Source of the DNA: Minwuiaceae bacterium
Lineage (GTDB): Bacteria; Pseudomonadota; Alphaproteobacteria; Minwuiales; Minwuiaceae
DNA length: 64,000 nt
NCBI GenBank assembly: GCA_028278525.1
Contig: JANQEE010000015.1
Location: 1-64,000 of the forward strand
Reading direction: 5' to 3'
Shown here: positions 1 through 7,876 of the stretch, piece after piece
Numbering within the stretch: position 1 is the stretch's first letter
How the letters are laid out: the number at the start of each line of letters is the position of its first letter
Translations under genes and position numbers: made by a program
Notes under the pieces: model-generated
Seen by the model: the letters and a program-made list of their open reading frames with translations, nothing else
Databases searched by the model: none
What the model was told of the DNA's origin: nothing

Positions 1-395
1 GCTTCGACTACGAGATCACCGGCTACCGTGAGGGCAAGCTGGTCAAGATGTCGACCATGGTGAATTCGGAGCCGGTCGATGCGCCCTCGCTGGTGGTGCA
101 CGAAGACCGCGCCTATCAGCGCGTCCGCCAGCTTTGCGAGCGCCTGAAGGAGCTGATCCCGCGCCAACTGTTCAAGATCGCGATCCAGGCGGCGATCGGC
201 GGCCGCATCATCGCCCGCGAGACCGTCGGCGCGCTGCGCAAGGATGTGACCGCCAAGTGCTACGGCGGCGACGTCACCCGCAAGAAGAAGCTGCTGGAGA
301 AGCAGAAGGCCGGCAAGAAGAAGATGCGTCAGTTCGGCAAGGTCGACATCCCGCAGGAGGCCTTCCTCGCGGCGGTCAAGATGAGCAGCGAATAA
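1..395 (+). CDS. lepA: Elongation factor 4 (LepA), C-terminal part
   Basis: This is the 3' end of lepA; the 5' part lies outside the window and the reading frame enters at base 3. LepA is a ribosome-bound translational GTPase that back-translocates or remodels stalled ribosomes. The visible ~130 residues carry the family's C-terminal domain, including the stretch [14 protein letters not shown] and the conserved basic tail with [15 protein letters not shown] and [18 protein letters not shown], which is very characteristic of LepA and absent from EF-G. The GTPase domain is not seen. The stop is four bases before the start of the GST gene, so the two may be cotranscribed. Confidence 0.97.
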   Translation, partial: FDYEITGYREGKLVKMSTMVNSEPVDAPSLVVHEDRAYQRVRQLCERLKELIPRQLFKIAIQAAIGGRIIARETVGALRKDVTAKCYGGDVTRKKKLLEKQKAGKKKMRQFGKVDIPQEAFLAAVKMSSE

Positions 396-399
396 GGCG

Positions 400-1014
400 A
401 TGATTCTGGTGGGCCAATACGATTCGCCATTCGTCCGCCGTGTTGCCGTCAGCATGCATTACTACCGCGTGCCGTACGAACGCCGGGTGCTGTCAGTCTA
501 TGGCGACTTTGACGAAATGCGCGGCATCCACCCGCTCGGCAAGGTGCCGGTCTTACAGCTCGACGACGGCGAACTGATCTACGACAGCAGCCTGATCCTC
601 GACTACCTCGACGAACGCGCCGGACCGGAAGACGCGCTGGTGCCGGCCAGCGGCCCGGACCGCCGTGCCGTGCAGCGCCTCGTCGCCATCGGTCTGGGCC
701 TGGCCGAGAAAAGCGTCGAATACCGCACCGAGACCTTCCGTCGCCCGGCAGACAAACAGGAGCCGGATCTCGCCGCCCGCCTGGCCTTACAGATCGAGTC
801 CGCGCTCGCCTGGCTGGAACCGCGCGCCGAGAAAACCTGGCTGCACGGCGACCGGCTGACCCAGGCCGACATCACCGCGGCCGTCGCCATCACCAACCTG
901 AAGGGGAAAATCCCCGCCTTCATGCCGGCCGGCCAATATCCCAACCTGGATGGCCTGACCGCCCGCGCGGAAGCCCTGGACTGCTTCCTGGCAGCGCCTT
1001 TTTCGGAAGCCTGA
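400..1014 (+). CDS. Glutathione S-transferase family protein
   Basis: A 204-aa protein with a thioredoxin-like N-terminal half (YDSPFVRRVAVSMHYYRVPYE, then the cis-proline segment GKVPVL and the glutathione-binding YDSS near residue 65) and an all-helical C-terminal half (residues ~85-200, with the N-capping TQADITAAVA segment). Length and domain order fit a bacterial GST. The substrate cannot be read from the sequence. Ser9 sits where catalytic Ser/Cys residues lie in several bacterial classes, but this is inference. It follows lepA after four bases, without an obvious promoter between them. Confidence 0.9.
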   Translation: MILVGQYDSPFVRRVAVSMHYYRVPYERRVLSVYGDFDEMRGIHPLGKVPVLQLDDGELIYDSSLILDYLDERAGPEDALVPASGPDRRAVQRLVAIGLGLAEKSVEYRTETFRRPADKQEPDLAARLALQIESALAWLEPRAEKTWLHGDRLTQADITAAVAITNLKGKIPAFMPAGQYPNLDGLTARAEALDCFLAAPFSEA

Positions 1015-1023
1015 CCGGCCTTA

Positions 1024-1359
1024 TCAGCCTCCCTCGAACACGCGCCGCTTGGCTGCCCGGCGCCGGCAGAAAACGATAATCGCCGCCGCCGGCACCACCG
1101 CCACCAGCCAAGCCGGCAACAGCAGGAACATGATGATCCCGGGATCCCAGATCGCCGGGTGCAGATAGCGCTGGACCACGGCCTGAACCAGGTTGAGGCT
1201 CGCCAGATCGATGCTCGCCCAGGCCTGGCCGAGCGTATACGGCTCCCACCCGCCGGACTGGATCGACATCGCCAACTCGCTGCCGCCGGCCAACAAAGCC
1301 AACACGACCAGCCCCCAACCGACGGCCTGGCAAAGCAGCCTGGCAACGCGCCGTCCCAT
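1024..1359 (-). CDS. Small inner-membrane protein of unknown function
   Basis: A 111-aa protein, convergent with the GST gene. The ATG at 1359 is chosen because TAGGAG lies five bases upstream; the open frame extends to 1473 but without a comparable ribosome site. Two hydrophobic segments are visible: residues ~13-30 (GWGLVVLALLAGGSELAM) and ~72-98 (WDPGIIMFLLLPAWLVAVVPAAAIIVF), followed by a short basic tail (CRRRAAKRR) that should be cytoplasmic. The first segment plus the AMSIQSGG stretch resembles small alphaproteobacterial membrane proteins seen next to various genes. No function is recognised. Confidence 0.6.
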   Translation of the reverse strand: MGRRVARLLCQAVGWGLVVLALLAGGSELAMSIQSGGWEPYTLGQAWASIDLASLNLVQAVVQRYLHPAIWDPGIIMFLLLPAWLVAVVPAAAIIVFCRRRAAKRRVFEGG

Positions 1360-1510
1360 CGCTTCTCCTAACCCCCAAACACCGCTCGCCCAGGCGGCAA
1401 CCGCCGCCCAGACTCGCAGATCGCCCGTCCCTGTCAATCGGACGCTCCGTCTAGTGCCTTTTTCCGATTGCAAGCGATGCTAAAGGCCATATCGCTTTAG
1501 TCAGGTGCTG

Positions 1511-1538
1511 TTGCAATCCCCTTGCCCGGGGTTATAGT
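1511..1538 (+). promoter_or_regulatory. Sigma-70-type promoter for tRNA-Ser
   Basis: TTGCAA at 1511-1516 and TATAGT at 1533-1538 are separated by 16 bases, and a start near 1545 would precede the tRNA by about 35 bases. Just upstream, CTAAAG and CTTTAG form a small inverted repeat (about 1479-1500). Confidence 0.55.
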
Positions 1539-1579
1539 GCCGCGCCGTTGCCCGGCGATGTACATCGACCGGGCCTCAA

Positions 1580-1669
1580 GGAGGGCTGGCCGAGTGGCTT
1601 AAGGCGCACGACTGGAAATCGTGTTCACGGGGAACCGTGTCGCGGGTTCGAATCCCGCGCCCTCCGCCA
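1580..1669 (+). tRNA. tRNA-Ser(GGA)
   Basis: A 90-base class II tRNA. The acceptor stem GGAGGGC/GCCCTCC closes at 1580-1586 and 1659-1665, with discriminator G and encoded CCA at 1667-1669. The anticodon stem CACGA/TCGTG encloses a loop with GGA at 1614-1616. The long variable arm (about 1624-1640) and the GGTTCGAATC T-loop complete the serine tRNA pattern. A lower-GC gene follows directly, but I found no copy of the tRNA 3' end downstream that would mark an attachment-site repeat. Confidence 0.97.
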
Positions 1670-1840
1670 TACGCCAGAACGCGACATTGTTTCTGTTTCT
1701 CGCGGCTTTCCGTAACGGCGAATTCTCGCCTGAAGTGGTCGTTTAGCGCTATGTCTGGCAAGCAATTGTTCCGCTGTTGCACAGGGTTTTGCAGGAGGCA
1801 GAACTCGTCCAATTCAGCCTGAGGAATATGCAGGCACCTG

Positions 1841-4177
1841 ATGATAAACGAGCTAAAACGGAAAGAGGCCGCTGCTTCCTTGTTGAAAGACATGGAAGCC
1901 ACTGCCGCCCGCATGCGCGAGCTCATCGTCGCCATGCCGCCGCACGATCTGCTTGGCTACATCTACGCCCAACACATTATGAGAGCGATGGCAGACCAAG
2001 GCGCCGTCGACGAGCAACGCAAACCGGACGGTCGGGGTGACCTGATCAACAACAACCAGTTCCTGTTGGAGTACGTGCATGCTGTTCTTGCATCAGATGC
2101 CGCTCCTGAGGACGTGACATTCGACGAAACGCGGTGCGCCGAGCTGTATGAACTTGGCCGGAAACTGCAAGAGCAGGCCATGTTTTTCGCCATGGCCACG
2201 TCCGCCGATACCAAGGATGGCGTCTTCGGTCCCGACACGGCCGACATTGAATTCCGCGCGAAATCCACCTGGGTCGTGCTACGCGGGAACCGCTACCAAG
2301 TCTTGGAAGGCGAGTTCTACCGCTACGTTCTGGCGCTACACGATGATGTCCTGAAAGAAGTGTACGGCGTCGGTGCTGCCGAAATCGCAGAAGGCTTCCA
2401 GGCGATGGCCGACGCCACTCGTTCTGGGCACGCCGACGCTATCACGGAGATGATGAAGCAATTTGAGGCAGCACAGACCTTCGCTGCGGCACAGGACAAG
2501 CCTCTGCAAGACGTCATGGACGCGTGGGCTGCGGCCAATGCGGAACAGTCGAATGCTGCCGGGCGGGCGGTGGATGACATGTTTCGGGGCGGCATCGCCA
2601 ACGTGAGCCGTCACACTAAGCTACCGCCAACGCTATTGGCGGACCTGGCGTACCGGCGCGGAGAAGAAACCGAGTTCTTCGCAGCAGGCGATTTTGCGGG
2701 GACACCCTACCGGACACTGCCTGCCCGTAAGAAACCCCTGATCCAGCTTGGATCGGACTACTACGCCGTCGACCCCTGCTTCGCGCGCGATGCGGGGTAT
2801 CGTGCGCTTCTCCACAATCTCCTTCAGCGAAAGCCGGACTACAAGAAGACCTTTGAAGATCGGCAGAAGACGATGAGCGAAGCTGCCTTCGCCGATATTC
2901 TGGCCGCCCAGCTTCCCGGCGCCACAGTCTTCCAGGAAATCTACTACAAGGACCCTGCCAGCACGCAGTGGTCCGAAAATGACACCCTCATCCTGGTCGA
3001 TGACGTGCTGTTCCTTGTTGAAGCCAAGGCCGGCGCGGCCGCCACCATCGCATCGCCAGCGCTTGATTTCGGCCGCCACGCCCAGTCGGTACAGGACTTG
3101 GTACTCAAGGCCTACAACCAATGTGAGCGCTTCTTCAATTATCTGAATTCGGCGGATGAAGTGCCGCTTTACCACTTGGTGGACGGCCAATACGAAGAGT
3201 GCGGTCGTGTCCGCCACTCCGATTACCGCGTGATGGTTCCGATCGGTCTGACGGTCGAGTCGTTTTCGCCCTTTTCCACGTATTGCAAGGAGCTGCCACA
3301 GGTTGAGCCGCTACTTGGAAGGCATGCCTTCGTTTCGCTGTCCGTCGATGACTTGTTTGTTCTCAAACGTTTCCTGCCCACACCCGGCGAGTTCGCCCAC
3401 TACATGGAGGTTCGGCAGGCCGTGGCGGGGATGCGCCGCGCTCATCTCTTCGACGAGTTCGACCACCTGGGCGCGTACCTAACGAAGAACCGTTTCGATC
3501 AGGACATTGCCGAGCAGCTCAAGGATGGCAAGGCGAACCTGGTTATCTGGGATGGCATGAGCGACATCGTCGACAGGAGCTTCGAGGGTGAAGACTGGGA
3601 AAGCGGGCCGTTTCCGACGCAGGACTTCCCGGAGGAGGTGCTGAAGCTGCTTGGGGCGCTCGACGCCACTCGAGCACGCGGCTGGCTTTCAGCGGAGAGC
3701 CATATCCGTGATCTAAATGAAGAGGGCCGGATTAATCTGGCGAAGATGCTGTCCGACCTCCGCCAAACCCTGAGCCAGCACTCCGCTCGTTACTTTGTTT
3801 TGTCCGGGGACGGACAGCCGCTTTTCACTTGGCTTCAACGATACGGCCAAGAAATTGACTGGACCAAGGTGAATGACAAGGCTAGCGCCGCTGCGTTGGC
3901 CACCAAGGCTTTGAACGTCATCGGCGTCGTGGCGCAGGTTAGTGCCGATGGAACTTACCATCAGGCGCAGTCTTTCGCGGTCCACATACCGACGGCGCGA
4001 ATGGAAGAAAACGCCTACATTTACGAAGACGCCGCGCGAATGGCTCAACCCAGGCGGTTGGTAAATCTCAAGCAGCCGAAAAATGTCATCCGCCGAGTGA
4101 AGACCAAAGAGCCGGGGCGCAATGAGCCGTGCCCTTGTGGGAGTGGATTAAAATACAAGAAGTGTCATGGCCGTTGA
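1841..4177 (+). CDS. PD-(D/E)XK-nuclease-like protein with C-terminal SEC-C motif
   Basis: A 778-aa protein that I do not recognise by name. Its middle section carries the pattern of a PD-(D/E)XK nuclease core: Asp381 in ENDTLILVDD, then Glu394-Ala-Lys396 in FLVEAKAG at the end of the next strand, preceded by a helix around residues 345-360. The C-terminus is a clear SEC-C metal-binding motif with Cys764, Cys766, Cys775 and His776 (EPCPCGSG...KKCHG). The N-terminal ~200 residues are mostly helical. There is no signal peptide or membrane segment, so it should be cytoplasmic. Base composition is visibly less GC-rich than the neighbours, and it sits just after tRNA-Ser, a common integration site; horizontal origin is likely. 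No ribosome site is strong, so the start could be later (Met18). A DNA- or RNA-targeting defence role is possible but unproven. Confidence 0.8.
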   Translation: MINELKRKEAAASLLKDMEATAARMRELIVAMPPHDLLGYIYAQHIMRAMADQGAVDEQRKPDGRGDLINNNQFLLEYVHAVLASDAAPEDVTFDETRCAELYELGRKLQEQAMFFAMATSADTKDGVFGPDTADIEFRAKSTWVVLRGNRYQVLEGEFYRYVLALHDDVLKEVYGVGAAEIAEGFQAMADATRSGHADAITEMMKQFEAAQTFAAAQDKPLQDVMDAWAAANAEQSNAAGRAVDDMFRGGIANVSRHTKLPPTLLADLAYRRGEETEFFAAGDFAGTPYRTLPARKKPLIQLGSDYYAVDPCFARDAGYRALLHNLLQRKPDYKKTFEDRQKTMSEAAFADILAAQLPGATVFQEIYYKDPASTQWSENDTLILVDDVLFLVEAKAGAAATIASPALDFGRHAQSVQDLVLKAYNQCERFFNYLNSADEVPLYHLVDGQYEECGRVRHSDYRVMVPIGLTVESFSPFSTYCKELPQVEPLLGRHAFVSLSVDDLFVLKRFLPTPGEFAHYMEVRQAVAGMRRAHLFDEFDHLGAYLTKNRFDQDIAEQLKDGKANLVIWDGMSDIVDRSFEGEDWESGPFPTQDFPEEVLKLLGALDATRARGWLSAESHIRDLNEEGRINLAKMLSDLRQTLSQHSARYFVLSGDGQPLFTWLQRYGQEIDWTKVNDKASAAALATKALNVIGVVAQVSADGTYHQAQSFAVHIPTARMEENAYIYEDAARMAQPRRLVNLKQPKNVIRRVKTKEPGRNEPCPCGSGLKYKKCHGR

Positions 4178-4367
4178 TCGCTTGGTGCTTCACGGCAGTG
4201 AAGTCTTTACCCGCTGTGGAACGGCTACTCGGGGCTCATCTCGATCATAGTACGAAGGCGTGTTCGGGTGGGCATTCGGTTAATCTATCGCGTTCCGACA
4301 TCCGTCAATCGTAGTGCAATAGCGAACAAATAGTTCGTATCTTTGTCGCGGATGGCCCGCCAGCAAA

Positions 4368-4745
4368 TCAATCGGAACGCCGGTCCGCCAGCTTGTTGAC
4401 CGCCGAGATGATCTCGGCATTGGCAAAGGGCTTGGTAATGAACAGGTCGGCGCCGCATTTCAGCGCCATTTCGCGGTCCTCCCGCTGCCCCTTGGCGGTC
4501 AGCATCAGGACCGGCAGGGTCTCGGCGCGCCGGTCGGCGCGCAATTGGCGTAAGACCTCATAGCCGTCCAGGTCCGGCAGCATCACGTCCAGGACAAGAA
4601 CGTCCGGCAGATCCGCCATCGCCGCTTCCAGAGCCAGGCGGCCGTTGGTCTCGACCGTGACGTCGAACCCCGCCCGCTCCAACAGAAAGGTCAGGGATTC
4701 GACGATGTTCGGCTCATCCTCCGCCAACAGCACGCGCTTCGTCAT
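4368..4745 (-). CDS. Single-domain response regulator (CheY-like receiver)
   Basis: A 125-aa stand-alone receiver domain. The acidic pair Asp10/Glu11, phosphoacceptor Asp53 (VLVLDVMLPD), Thr83 (LTAK) and Lys105 (TKPF) are all present, so it should be phosphorylatable. No output domain follows. The ATG at 4745 has GAGGAG about ten bases upstream; a GTG at 4769 in the same frame would add eight residues but has its purine run almost touching the codon. No histidine kinase is adjacent; the kinase-like protein at 11678-12358 lacks the phosphoacceptor His, so it is not an obvious partner. It lies downstream of the ScfR-type regulator in the same direction with a gap of about 100 bases. Confidence 0.9.
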   Translation of the reverse strand: MTKRVLLAEDEPNIVESLTFLLERAGFDVTVETNGRLALEAAMADLPDVLVLDVMLPDLDGYEVLRQLRADRRAETLPVLMLTAKGQREDREMALKCGADLFITKPFANAEIISAVNKLADRRSD

Positions 4746-4842
4746 CGCCCGGTCGCTCCTCACCTTCACGCCTCTTTTTTTATCCGAGTATTAACGACGA
4801 ACTGGCGGGAATTCGCAAGGCGGCCTGTCCACCGCGCCACCG

Positions 4843-6258
4843 TTACTCGGACAATGGATCCTCCACACGGTGGCCGCAGGCCCGGCGCGGACAAAGCCGG
4901 CAGCTCGGGCCGACTTCCTCGACGAAGGTGGAGGGATCGGGGGCGTAGACCGTCCGGGCGGCGTCATCCTCCGTCATCACCAGCATGTCGGTGAGGTAGT
5001 GGCGCGGCTTGCCGAAGCCGATCGGACCGGCCAGACGAGCGCGGGCGACGAACACGAACCGCGCACCCGACGGAAAAAGCGCGCGCTGCCGTAGCACCGC
5101 CTCCGGCGATTGTTGCGCACGGTACAGCACCCAGAGCGGACAGGCCGCGGCGTAGCGCGGCACGGCGAGTCCTTCGAGACCGATCATCTCGATGATCGTG
5201 CCCGCGGCGTTGGCGCGGAAATAGCCGAACCGTGGCAGGCCCTCCCCGGCCAGCGCGGTCAGCCGGTGGCAGACCGCTTCCACATCGGTGGAGAACGACG
5301 CCGCAAGGGCTTCGATATCGTAGCCAAGCTCGGCCGACCGCGTGGCAAAGGTGTCCATCGGCATCAAAATCGCGCCGGCGGCATAGTCGACCAGCGCGCG
5401 CCGCGCCCGCGCCCGGGCCGCCGCCGTCGCGATCCGCGACCGGTTCATGATCACGTCGTCGATCACCTCGCCAAGCTTTTCCTCCGCCAGCGCGTCGGCC
5501 TTCGCCCGGCGCGGGATCGGGTGTGGGTCCGTCAATTGCGGCGTCAGCGCGCCGGCGGCGGCTTCGATTTCCGCGAAACGGTTGCCGCGCGCCTCGAACA
5601 CCGCCTCTACCTCGTCGATCGGTGTCAGCACCGGGTCCGCCTCCTCGGCCTTGTCGAGGTAGGAGGCCAGCGCCTCGCCGACTTCCGACAAGGCGGCGCT
5701 CTCTTCGTGGATGATGCGATTGAACCGGTCGCGACGGTCGGCGGGCAGGTCTGCATATTCGGTCACGATCTCGGCCGCGGAGCGGATCGCGGCGATCCGT
5801 GTCAACATGCGGTGAACCGTCTCGCCGAGGAACGGATCGTTCGACAGCCGGTCGGACAGGATATTGGCGCGGGCCAACGCCGCGCGTTCCGACCGCGCCA
5901 GGGCGGCAACCCCGCGGGCCCAGCCGGGAAACCGTCCGATCAACTCTCCGATCCGCTTGTCTTCAATGCCGAGCGCGCCGAGCGCCGGGAAGTGCGCGAC
6001 CTCCGCCAACGTCTCCGCGAGGCGCCGCTCGGACGACCCGTCAAGCTCGTCCAGCGGCAGATCCAGCGCCTCGGCGGTTTCGCGCAGCAGGGTGCCAGCA
6101 ATCCGCCGCTTGTTCCATTCGATCAGGTTCAAATAGGACGCGGAGATGCCGATACGCCGCGCCAGTTCGCTCTGGGTCACGCCGATCTCGCGCCGGCGCT
6201 GGCGGATGCGGGCGCCGAGAATCGATACGTCCGTCTGAAAATCGCCCTTTCGATTCAT
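4843..6258 (-). CDS. ScfR/RamB-like XRE-family transcriptional regulator
   Basis: A 471-aa regulator with an N-terminal XRE helix-turn-helix (residues ~14-70, GARIRQRRREIGVTQSELARRIG...YLNLIEWNKRRIAG) and the long C-terminal region typical of short-chain fatty acyl-CoA responsive regulators such as RamB and ScfR. The part after residue ~285 (RALVDYAAGAILMP...F) matches the second half of an ImmA/IrrE-like domain, but the zinc-binding HExxH of active IrrE proteases is not visible. It ends in a Cys cluster (SCRLCPRRACGHRV) common in this family. It is divergent from the ABC transporter operon across an AT-rich 203-bp gap, which suggests it controls that operon. In relatives, such regulators tie acetate or propionate metabolism to acyl-CoA levels. 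Confidence 0.82.
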   Translation of the reverse strand: MNRKGDFQTDVSILGARIRQRRREIGVTQSELARRIGISASYLNLIEWNKRRIAGTLLRETAEALDLPLDELDGSSERRLAETLAEVAHFPALGALGIEDKRIGELIGRFPGWARGVAALARSERAALARANILSDRLSNDPFLGETVHRMLTRIAAIRSAAEIVTEYADLPADRRDRFNRIIHEESAALSEVGEALASYLDKAEEADPVLTPIDEVEAVFEARGNRFAEIEAAAGALTPQLTDPHPIPRRAKADALAEEKLGEVIDDVIMNRSRIATAAARARARRALVDYAAGAILMPMDTFATRSAELGYDIEALAASFSTDVEAVCHRLTALAGEGLPRFGYFRANAAGTIIEMIGLEGLAVPRYAAACPLWVLYRAQQSPEAVLRQRALFPSGARFVFVARARLAGPIGFGKPRHYLTDMLVMTEDDAARTVYAPDPSTFVEEVGPSCRLCPRRACGHRVEDPLSE

Positions 6259-6461
6259 GCGCTTACCCGAAGAAGTGTCAATTTTTTACAGATAAACAGA
6301 TTAGAGAGTTAATATTTTGACAGAAAATATCTTTATTATCAATAAGTTATTGAATTTTTGACTAACGCCGATCATCCTGCCTTTGGCGCTTTAGCCTCAC
6401 ACCGTACACAGAACAATTTTCGTCACTCGTCGAAGTAGCGACGTAAAGGGAGAGACGTCAG
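6259..6461. promoter_or_regulatory. Divergent AT-rich promoter region between the ScfR-like regulator and the ABC operon
   Basis: This gap is much richer in A and T than its surroundings, mainly at 6280-6365. A TTGACA lies at 6317-6322 on the plus strand with weak -10 candidates about 17 bases on (near 6340). TTATT-ATC-AATAA, a short inverted repeat around 6332-6345, could be part of a regulator site. AAGGGAGAG precedes the ATG of the binding-protein gene. The individual promoter assignments are tentative. Confidence 0.45.
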
Positions 6462-7802
6462 ATGAAGGATTTCAAGATTAATCGCCGGAAAATGCTGCAG
6501 GGCACGGCCTTGGCCGGAGCCGGGATTGCCGCGCCGATGGTGCTTACCAGCCGCGCTTTCGCCGCCAGCTACACCAACGAGCCGAAGGGCGGGACCGTCA
6601 CCCTCGGCTTCAACGTGCCGCAAACCGGCGCCTATGCCGACGAGGGCGCGGACGAACTGCGCGCCTATCAGTTGGCCGTCGAGCATATCAACGGCGAAGG
6701 CGACGGCGGCATGCTGAACACCTTCTCGTCCAAGGCGCTGAAAGGCAACGGCATCAACGGCAAGAAGGTCGTCTACGTCACCGGCGACACGCAGACCAAG
6801 TCGGACGCCGCCCGGGCCAGCGCCAAGCGCATGATCGAAAAGGACGGCGCCATCATGATCACCGGCGGCTCGTCCTCCGGCGTGGCCATCGCGGTCCAAG
6901 GCCTCTGCCAGGACGCGGGCGTTATCTTCATGGCCGGCCTGACCCACTCCAACGACACCACCGGCAAGGACAAGCGGGCGAACGGCTTCCGCCACTTCTT
7001 CAACACCGAGATGTCGGGCGCTGCCCTCGGCCCGGTGCTGAAAAACGCCTTCGGTTCCGAACGCGTCGCCTATCACCTGACGGCCGACTACACCTGGGGC
7101 TGGAGCCAGGAAGGCTCGATCAAGAAGTACACCGAGGAGCTCGGCTGGAATACCTCGGCCGCGGTCCGCACGCCGCTCGGCGCCGGCGACTTCTCGCAAT
7201 ACATCACCCCGGTGCTGAATTCCGGCGCCGACGTGCTGGTGCTGAACCATTACGGCCGCGACATGGTCAACTCGTTGACCCAGGCGGTGCAGTTCGGCCT
7301 GCGCGACAAACAGGTCAATGGCAAGGACTTCGCCATCGTCGTTCCGCTCTACAGCCGTTTGATGGCGCAGGGCGCCGGCGAGAACGTCAAGGGCATTTTC
7401 GGCTCGACCAACTGGCACTGGTCGCTGCAGGACGAAGGCTCCAAGGCCTTCGTGAAGTCCTTCGGCCAGAAGTACGGCTTCCCGCCGAGCCAGGCGGCGC
7501 ATACGACCTACTGCCAGGCGATCCTGTACGCGGACGCCTGCCAACGCGCCGAAACGTTCCGTCCCTCCGGCGTCGGCGCGGCCCTCGAGGGCTTCAAGTT
7601 CGACGGCCTGGGCAATGGGCCGACCGAATACCGCGCAGAAGACCACCAGTGCTTCAAGGACGTCCTGGTCGTGAAGGGTAAGGAAAACCCGAGCTCGAAG
7701 TTCGACGTTCTGGAAGTGGTGGAAGTCACCCCCCGGAAGCAGGTCGAATACCCGGCCGAGCTGCTGGGCGGGGAACTGGGCCCGTACAACGACGGCGCCT
7801 GA
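6462..7802 (+). CDS. ABC transporter substrate-binding protein, branched-chain amino acid type (Tat-exported)
   Basis: A 446-aa periplasmic binding protein of the Leu/Ile/Val-urea type (Peripla_BP_6). The N-terminus has a twin-arginine signal (NRRKMLQG followed by a hydrophobic stretch and SRAFAAS near residue 35), so it is probably exported folded. The mature part begins with VTLGFNVPQTGAYADEGADELRAYQLAVEHING, the usual opening of this family. The ligand is not readable: amino acids, urea, amides or short acids are all known for this family. It is the first gene of a five-gene unit with livH-, livM-, livG- and livF-type genes, and a stable hairpin follows its stop codon. Confidence 0.88.
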   Translation: MKDFKINRRKMLQGTALAGAGIAAPMVLTSRAFAASYTNEPKGGTVTLGFNVPQTGAYADEGADELRAYQLAVEHINGEGDGGMLNTFSSKALKGNGINGKKVVYVTGDTQTKSDAARASAKRMIEKDGAIMITGGSSSGVAIAVQGLCQDAGVIFMAGLTHSNDTTGKDKRANGFRHFFNTEMSGAALGPVLKNAFGSERVAYHLTADYTWGWSQEGSIKKYTEELGWNTSAAVRTPLGAGDFSQYITPVLNSGADVLVLNHYGRDMVNSLTQAVQFGLRDKQVNGKDFAIVVPLYSRLMAQGAGENVKGIFGSTNWHWSLQDEGSKAFVKSFGQKYGFPPSQAAHTTYCQAILYADACQRAETFRPSGVGAALEGFKFDGLGNGPTEYRAEDHQCFKDVLVVKGKENPSSKFDVLEVVEVTPRKQVEYPAELLGGELGPYNDGA

Positions 7803-7820
7803 TCCTTCCTTAACTCGTAT

Positions 7821-7853
7821 CCGGTCGCTTCCGGGCATAACGGAAGCGGCCGG
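7821..7853 (+). promoter_or_regulatory. Intercistronic hairpin between binding-protein and permease genes
   Basis: A 13-bp stem (7821-7833 with 7841-7853, one G-U pair) closes a seven-base loop, GGCATAA. ACTTTCT follows but there is no real T tract, so it is more likely an RNA-stabilising or attenuating structure than a full terminator. Such hairpins commonly protect the 3' end of binding-protein mRNA so that it is made in excess over the permease. Confidence 0.6.
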
Positions 7854-7876
7854 ACTTTCTCGGGAGGAGGGGACCG

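Noticed and set aside
1580-4367. Attachment-site repeat of an element integrated at tRNA-Ser
   Set aside because: No copy of the tRNA 3' end was found downstream of the SEC-C gene, and no integrase is present; only the tRNA neighbourhood and lower GC support transfer.
5110-6312. 400-aa plus-strand open frame
   Set aside because: Antisense to the ScfR-like regulator; Arg/Gly/Pro-rich, low-complexity translation typical of shadow frames in high-GC DNA.
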